35,257 bases of DNA from Elysia marginata. Lineage: Eukaryota; Mollusca; Gastropoda; Plakobranchidae. The stretch covers positions 31,304 through 66,560 of the forward strand of contig BMAT01014017.1 of NCBI GenBank assembly GCA_019649035.1, in the 5' to 3' direction. Below are positions 30,801 through 35,257 of the stretch, piece by piece. The position numbers and the translations under genes were made by a program. How positions within the stretch are numbered: the first letter of the stretch is position 1; each line of letters begins with the position of its first letter. The notes beneath the pieces are model-generated. The model was not told the origin of the DNA and made no database searches. It saw only the letters and a list, made by a program, of their open reading frames with translations.

Positions 30801-33800
30801 TTAAGGCTCAAAATATTGTCCTTGTTGGAAAACTTCCTTTTTGAAGTCAATTGCTAGTCATTTCCAATTGGTACTGTAAATGTTTTTTGTTGCAGATATT
30901 GGGACTTTTTAATGCAAATTCAGCAGTGACAGATTTAGACTTTAATTACATGTATATGCATACTCCTATTTTATTTTAATTTTGACAATGGAGTTTCCAA
31001 GAATCTTGGGAATATTTCACACCCCCATAACTTTTTCAGATAAAAAGTCTACAAGTTTGCACCGTTAAGGCTCACAGAGAGAAAACTTCAATTTTCAGTA
31101 GTTGATCTTCTTTGTGAGGATATAGAAATGATTAAAAAAAGCCTTGTATCATTGAACCTTCCTCTTCTTACAGATCCATAGATAGTAGTAGGGACAGCTG
31201 GGTGGGGGTCTACATCATTGGTGTATTGCATGATGCAATATGCCTAGTGTTCGGTTGTCGCAATACTGATCTGCGCTGTGTAATGTCCGCATGCTTTCTA
31301 GATAGATTGTTGATGTAAGACCCCGCTTTGCAATTTTGCATGAGGTGACAAAAAAATTAGCGGGTCTGTGATATGAGAGCGAGGTAGTTAGACCATACTC
31401 CATAGCGCCCAATTTATATAAATGTAAATTGCCTCCCCCTTCCCTTTATCAATGTGTTGATTATGCATTGAATACGATCCAACCCCTGAATAAAGACCTT
31501 CTAAAATGTTGGTAAAAACAGGTCTTATCAGAGGGAGGGGGCAGCACGGTTGTTCAGGGGTTAAATTACAGTCAACACTGCTTAAGTCGATTTCCAGGGG
31601 ACATAACTACTAAGATCGACTAAGTGAAAAATCGAGTTAAGTAATAGCTTGTTTATCTCCCTTGATTAAAAATTTGAGCATAAGGGCTTCATCTGTATAA
31701 TTTTCTCTGAGTATTTGCTGTTTATTTTGTTGTTGTTGACGTTGTTTATTTATTTTTTTATATTTTTCATTCATTTTAATAAAAAATATCCATTTAAATA
31801 CATAATTTAAATTTTTTAAGGAACAACGTAATTAACAGTAAAATCATATATTATGAATTACAAAAGAATTACAGTGAGGTAATTTGTCGGTTAGTTCAAT
31901 TTTTCGCATAAGTGTTAGGGTTGTTAATTCCCTGCCTGCCATGATTACAGTTTAAACTCAGGAAGCTCTACTTGAAGTTGTAGGTCTCCTATTGTCTTCG
32001 TAGGCTAGATGGTAGATTAGATCGACACTGTAGTGCAGCTCAAGATAATTTAATTCTGACGGGATGTTTCTGTGCCTGCTGTTTTAAGTCAAGTGGCGAT
32101 ATGATATTCTTTAGATCTAGCTCTCTCAACATTACAATGACTAATCTTTGTGATAGGATCTAGCATAACTACTCTCGCACTAACCTCTCATTCTGTCAGT
32201 TTCACTTCAGTATCATTTTGGGGAGAATCCCGGAGATGGGATGAGAGGGGGAGGGGCTTCTATCAGTCCGATTCAATCATGTAAGGCATAAAGCACATGG
32301 AACACAGAGCGTGTGCCCCATAATACACGAGACCAGTCATATTGCGATTAACATTACTGCAGTGCGATAGAGATAGAAATCGCACATTCCTCCAGAATCA
32401 CACCCACCTAGTGACCTACACAGGCCAGATGGCTCCAGCTGTGCGGCGCACGCTGGGCCACTAATCCTGGCATGCCAAGCCTAGCTTGTTCATAGTGAGA
32501 GAGGGGTTGGAGGGAGGAAGCTTTGACCAGTCAGACAGAAAGAGACGTGTTGTCTAGACACTTTGTTTACTTAATCATCGGAGTCTTGTAGGTTACGTAG
32601 CCACACCTGTAGACCTTTCAACTCTGTCGATTACAAAGACTGATGTAAGAGCGTGGTTTTAGGGGTTTATTGTCTCCTGCTTTCAAGGTTGTTTAACGTC
32701 TCCTAAGGTTCTTGGGAATTCTTATACGGTGACTTCACTTCGGTCGGGTTATAGCCTCCTGAGGTTCTCTTGGATCTTTACACGGCGATGGGTCTGGTGT
32801 AGACTCGATCTGTCAAGCTTTAGTGCGGTTCATAAGGACCGGAGCTAAGGAATATCGTCATATTTATTGCAGCATGAGCTTTTCTAAGATCGACTTATAT
32901 GAAAATCGACTTATGTGCTAGTGCTTATATTTTTGTTATCTGAAGGGATAGGGGCCAAGGAAAAAGATCAACTTGATTGAAAATCGACTTATGCAGCGTC
33001 GACTTAAGTGGAGTCGACTGAAGCGGACGTCTTCAAAATTAAAGTCACATAAGAGGGGTGGTCTTTATTGTGGAATTTCACTGTACTAATTAATCGAGCA
33101 CTAACTGATACAAATCACATCTGATCCTGTTCTATATAGATCATGCAAGGTTATTCCGTGATGCAACTCCATACAAAACTGATATATTGTACTGTACCAG
33201 TCGTCACCCCCCCCCTCCCTTAAGCCGTTTGCAGAACCCAATGTTGTGCCACCTGCTGGCAACTTACTGGCACTAGTGATGAAAAGAGAGAGGTGATTCA
33301 ACCTCTTGTTGTCCAGCCCAGTTTGTATGGACTTGTAGATCTGATTTATATCTAGTACCAGGACTTTTTTAGCTTTATGATATGGGACGCAGTACTGATC
33401 TACATTGGTGGTCTGCATCCTATATCAGTGTGTTTTAGATATGCAAAATGTTTCGAATCGATAATCCAGCGTATTCATGGGCAATAGTTTTGCAATAAAG
33501 CTCAAAACGGCATTACAATCAATTACAAAGAATTTATTGAGTTTTTTTAATTCTCTTTTTATGTCATGGGTGTATGATGTTGTAAAGCTATAAGGTAATA
33601 CTCTCTCGTATGCCACTCATATCATGCGATTATAAGTGTCAGACACAATTTTTTCATACAGAATATTTTGAATACAATTTTCCTACATTTTTTAAAATTG
33701 TTCCAACATTATTGCTGCATTAAAAAAAACCCAAAAGAATCTCTTAAGAATAAATGTCTTGCATTCTGTCCAAATGAGTCGTAAGTGGAATGGCTAAGTT

Positions 33801-35155
33801 TTGAGTTATAAGCTTTATGGGTATTGAGAGGTCAAAAGTTTTTTATTTTAGATATTGATGCTGAAACCATTTTTAAACAGTTTTCTCACCTAATTCATGT
33901 TGAGCTTTCATGTTTTGTGGGTTTAATTTTAGTTGGTATAGTTGCTAATGTCTCTACGCCTTTATGATCGTCTACACTTTGAATCCTTTTTTCTCCCCTT
34001 TCTGAAATTTCATAAAACCTAACCTTGCCAATTTCAAACGGCAATATACAGAAGCATGATAGATCTTTTCTATTTGTTGTATTTGAAAGTGGAGAAAATA
34101 AGCTTTTCTGTGATACCAATATCTGACTATCTTTCAATTCCAACTTCAGGCTCATTTTGACTGGTTGCAAGAGAACTAGATCTCTATGTGCTGTACTTTA
34201 CCTGAATGTAACCGAAATGTAGTAAATATTCAGTTTGTCCAGGTGGAATATATCTGATCAAAACTGCAATTTCTGCTTCCTCTTTTAGACCCATGCCTGG
34301 GATGCAGCTACAAATATAGAGGAAACTCTGAGAACTTTTGATGACCTTGTGAGAGCTGAGAAAGTACGTTATGTCGGTTTGTGTAATGTCAATGGCTGGC
34401 AGTTGCAGAAAATTGTGGACACAACAGACAGGTTGGGCCTGAACCCTGTTGTCAGTTTACAGGTATGGGTCCTATATTTCCTGCAATTATATTTCAACAG
34501 TATGATCTCTGATAGTGATAATGGAAATCAAAGAAACATCTTTCAAAAGAATTTTTTTCTCTTATCTTGATTAAGAAATATCTAAAAGTACAACCTGCTT
34601 TTGTAATTTTATGAAAGTTTTGCACTTTTATAGGTTTTGGAAATTCAAAAAAGTTTTTTTTTTTAGTATCTGCAAACTTTACAAATCGTTACATGGAATG
34701 GTGTAATATTAATTTTAAAAAGTTCTTCAAACTCTCCAATTATCATTATTCTTGTTAAGAAAATTTAATTTTTGTTCATTAGAAAATAAAAATACAAACA
34801 ACAACAACAACAAAAAAATTAACTTTTGAGAGGTTTATTTTTAAATTCAACTTTTCAACCTCCAGCTCCATAAGAATGTAGGTATTCAATTTTGTTTTAT
34901 CTTCTTATTTCAATAGTGATAAATAGACTATTGTTCTTCTTTTTATTAAATAAATATGTTTTTAAAGAGCATTTTTTTTAGTCTTAACTAATTTTTATCA
35001 TGTTCAATAAATACTACTGTAACATGGCTGTCACTCTTATGCTTTTATGATCATCAGCAACAATACAGTCTGGTGTGTCGGGAGTCTGAACTGGAACCTT
35101 TCCAGGTGTGCAAGGCTAACGGCATCGGTGTGTTACCCTGGAGTCCACTCAAGGG
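24771..35155 (+). CDS. Aldo-keto reductase (YajO-like), five coding exons, 3' end outside window
   Basis: Coding exons are 24771-24887, 25569-25711, 28058-28214, 34289-34462 and 35058-35155. All introns are GT-AG with matching phases (0, 2, 0, 0), and the last exon leaves phase 2. That gives about 229 residues of an expected 320-350. Family knowledge: aldo-keto reductases are (beta/alpha)8-barrel enzymes that reduce aldehydes and ketones with NAD(P)H, usually in the cytosol. Seen: the N-terminal strand with [19 protein letters not shown] (17-35), the tetrad Asp67 and Tyr72 in FFDTADIYG, Lys98 in VVATKCNF, His141 in YQTHAWD, the [11 protein letters not shown] helix, K-V-R-Y-V-G-L-C-N, and LPWSPLKG at the end. 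The N-terminus resembles the bacterial-type YajO/tas-like AKR group more than AKR1 enzymes. The substrate cannot be told. The cofactor-binding C-terminus lies beyond the window. Confidence 0.92.
24888..25568 (+). other. Aldo-keto reductase intron 1
   Basis: 681 bp, AT-rich, GTAAGT donor. No repeats or genes recognised. Confidence 0.85.
25569..25711 (+). CDS. Aldo-keto reductase coding exon 2
   Basis: 143 bases, residues 40-86 and two bases of Arg87. The acceptor is GCATTTTAG; the donor is CG|GTAATC. It contains [13 protein letters not shown] with catalytic Asp67 and Tyr72, then S-E-Q-I-V-G-R-W-L. The reading frame is not the one with the longest ATG-initiated ORF here. Confidence 0.92.
26608..27951 (-). 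mobile_element. mariner-family transposon, full length, inactive
   Basis: 1344 bp, flanked by TA at 26606-26607 and 27952-27953. The inverted ends match over about 30 bases: the left reads AGAGGGCATATTGATAAGTT, the reverse complement of the right reads CGAGGGCATATTGAAAAGTT, and both go on through TGCCTCCA. A minus-strand transposase frame fills the interior (27753-26708). Length, TA target and ends are as expected for mariner. It lies inside an intron of the aldo-keto reductase gene, antisense to it. Confidence 0.95.
26708..27753 (-). pseudogene. mariner transposase pseudogene (D,D34D)
   Basis: Reads from [18 protein letters not shown] (27753, HTH domain) to a D-G-D-Y-V-E-K terminus at 26708, about 348 codons. 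Catalytic motifs: [12 protein letters not shown] with the first Asp; H-H-E-N-A-R-P-H where the second Asp is Glu (codon GAA); [20 protein letters not shown] with the third Asp, 34 residues on from the second position. Breaks: a frameshift near 27601, a TAG at 27554-27552, a frameshift near 27237, and a TGA at 26812-26810 where Trp is expected. It cannot make an active enzyme. Confidence 0.93.
28058..28214 (+). CDS. Aldo-keto reductase coding exon 3
   Basis: 157 bases, residues 87-139. The acceptor is TTTATTCACCAG; the donor is CAA|GTGTGT. It contains F-V-V-A-T-K-C with catalytic Lys98, [16 protein letters not shown], and T-N-Y-V-D-I-Y-Q, the strand leading to the catalytic His. Confidence 0.92.
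28644..28817. mobile_element. Short pogo/Tigger-like MITE
   Basis: 174 bp between TA (28642-28643) and TA (28818-28819). The left end reads CAGTGCAGTCTATTTAATTT; the reverse complement of the right end reads CAATGGGCTTCATTTAACTC. Inner words of the GTTTGAAATATTAG and GAGTTATCCATAAAT kind are typical of Tigger-type ends. No coding content. Confidence 0.5.
28823..29744 (+). mobile_element. Tigger/pogo-like relic with a CENP-B-type HTH start
   Basis: 922 bp between TA (28821-28822) and TA (29745-29746). The left end reads CAGTCTGACCCGCCAAATCG; the reverse complement of the right end reads CAGTTGGGTCTGCATCAATG. Both then continue GGAAAT-type repeats. At 29464 a plus-strand frame opens [20 protein letters not shown], the start of a CENP-B/Tigger N-terminal helix-turn-helix, and stops after 23 codons, with [11 protein letters not shown] following. 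The catalytic DDE part is absent, so it is an internally deleted copy. Confidence 0.65.
29464..29598 (+). pseudogene. Tigger-like transposase N-terminal HTH remnant
   Basis: [10 protein letters not shown] then D-D-K-L-A-M-L-E, a TGA at 29536-29538, then [11 protein letters not shown]. This matches the pattern of CENP-B/pogo HTH domains (K-R-x-x-L-S-I-x-D-K-L-x-I-L-x-x-L-E then K-V-A-K-x-Y). The sequence runs into a (TC)n patch at 29597-29612. Confidence 0.55.
31569..33083. mobile_element. 1.5-kb non-coding DNA element with CGACTTA-type repeated ends
   Basis: The left end (after TA at 31567-31568) reads CAGTCAACACTGCTTAAGTC then GATTT, followed by more GATCGACTAAGT and AATCGAGTTAAGT words up to 31650. 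The right part (32885-33020) carries the reverse partner: ATCGACTTAT three times, GTCGACTTAAGTGGAGTCGA. A terminal CACTG|TA lies at 33079-33085. The interior has no transposase. The exact right boundary could be 33020 or 33083. Confidence 0.55.
33101..33616 (-). other. Unrecognised minus-strand frame, 172 codons with one internal TGA
   Basis: From 33616 (GTG just after an in-frame TGA) to 33101 the same frame stays open except for a single TGA at about 33427-33425. Upstream half: [21 protein letters not shown]. Downstream half: [16 protein letters not shown] then L-N-H-L-S-L-F-I. Composition is protein-like rather than low complexity, but I recognise no domain. It lies inside an aldo-keto reductase intron, antisense, next to a DNA element. 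It may be a decayed transposon or retrocopied gene piece. Confidence 0.3.
33895..34155 (-). other. Unrecognised minus-strand frame, 86 codons
   Basis: Open from an ATG at 34155 ([11 protein letters not shown]) to a stop at 33895. It has mixed, protein-like composition with a Lys-rich end and no motif I know. It lies 280 bp upstream of the 33616 frame on the same strand, so the two could belong to one decayed element. Confidence 0.2.
34289..34462 (+). CDS. Aldo-keto reductase coding exon 4
   Basis: 58 codons, residues 140-197. The acceptor is CTTCCTCTTTTAG; the donor is CAG|GTATGG. Starts T-H-A-W-D with catalytic His141, then [25 protein letters not shown] and V-S-L-Q. It joins exon 3 in frame as DIYQ-THAWD, so no exon is missing from the 6-kb intron. 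Confidence 0.93.
34463..35057 (+). other. Aldo-keto reductase intron 4
   Basis: 595 bp with GTATGG donor and CATCAG acceptor. AT-rich, with a short (CAA)n run at about 34796-34813. Nothing else seen. Confidence 0.85.
35058..35155 (+). CDS. Aldo-keto reductase coding exon 5
   Basis: 98 bases, residues 198-229 and two bases. The acceptor is GATCATCAG; the donor is AAGGG|GTAAGC. It encodes [13 protein letters not shown] and [13 protein letters not shown], the canonical strand 6-7 region of the barrel. The gene goes on past the window. Confidence 0.92.
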
Positions 35156-35257
35156 GTAAGCTCTTCTAGCAACGGTAAAGTCACAACCAGCTGAAGGGCA
35201 CCATGTCCCTCAAAATTAGCTTGATTTGAATTTTTTAGTCAATGGTAAAGGATATAA

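Larger units (their letters stand above)
28215..34288 (+). other. Aldo-keto reductase intron 3
   Basis: 6.1-kb intron bridging DIYQ and THAWD. It contains a short MITE (28644-28817), a Tigger-like relic (28823-29744), a larger inverted-end element (31569-33083), and two unrecognised minus-strand frames (33101-33616 and 33895-34155). 29750-31560 is AT-rich with poly-T and G runs (30480-30492) and shows no recognised feature. Confidence 0.85.

Noticed and set aside
31215..31412. 65-codon minus-strand frame with a near palindrome (TTGCATGATGCAA) and a GGGTCTACATCA inverted match
   Set aside because: The inverted match is short and imperfect and no TA-flanked ends could be found; not enough for a mobile element or gene call.
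31535..31568. tRNA-like start GGGCAGCACGGTTGTTCAGG before the element at 31569
   Set aside because: Only a box A-like piece is present; no box B was found on either side of the element, so a SINE call is not supported.
1..35257. CRISPR arrays, operons, phage or bacterial defence genes
   Set aside because: Introns, poly-A signals, LINEs and mariner show the DNA is eukaryotic; no regularly spaced repeats or prokaryotic gene layout were seen.

Overview
The window is eukaryotic nuclear DNA. It is AT-rich, its genes are broken by GT-AG introns, and it is packed with degraded LINE, SINE and DNA-transposon copies. Both genes and the repeat types fit an invertebrate animal. The repeated palindrome CTAGATCTAG, the tRNA-headed SINE and the LINE types make a mollusc, perhaps a heterobranch gastropod, my best guess, but nothing here proves the taxon.

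Two host genes are well supported, and they diverge from each other. On the minus strand (15395 down to 7995) lies a complete five-exon gene for the mitochondrial 16S rRNA 2'-O-methyltransferase MRM3 (SpoU/TrmH, SPOUT fold). The exons join in frame to 571 codons plus a stop. On the plus strand (24771 to the window end) are the first five coding exons of an aldo-keto reductase with a complete Asp-Tyr-Lys-His tetrad. It is open at the right edge.

Layout: 1-2580 has no coding signal and may be the 3' UTR of a gene to the left. 2585-5130 is a dead CR1/L2-like LINE on the minus strand. 5175-7990 holds a small MITE and unannotated sequence. 7995-15395 is MRM3; its introns hold a 763-bp DNA element with clear terminal repeats and tRNA-like SINE remains. 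15420-24760 is a repeat-filled gap between the two genes: a tRNA-headed SINE, a (TAG)n microsatellite that looks like a LINE tail, two inverted copies of one LINE 3' end around an RTE-like fragment, a GC-rich LINE with RNase H broken by a 196-bp assembly gap, and another LINE with a mutated active site. 24771-35257 is the aldo-keto reductase. Its introns carry a full-length dead mariner with matching inverted repeats, two adjacent pogo/Tigger-like relics, a 1.5-kb element with terminal CGACTTA-type repeats, and two unrecognised minus-strand reading frames.

No operon-like or co-working gene system is visible. The two genes have unrelated jobs (mitoribosome rRNA modification; NAD(P)H-dependent carbonyl reduction). 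The points most worth checking are the long acidic linker in MRM3 and its AATAAA overlapping the stop codon, the LINE/microsatellite/SINE junction, the set of TA|CAGT-ended DNA elements, and the 172-codon frame at 33101-33616.
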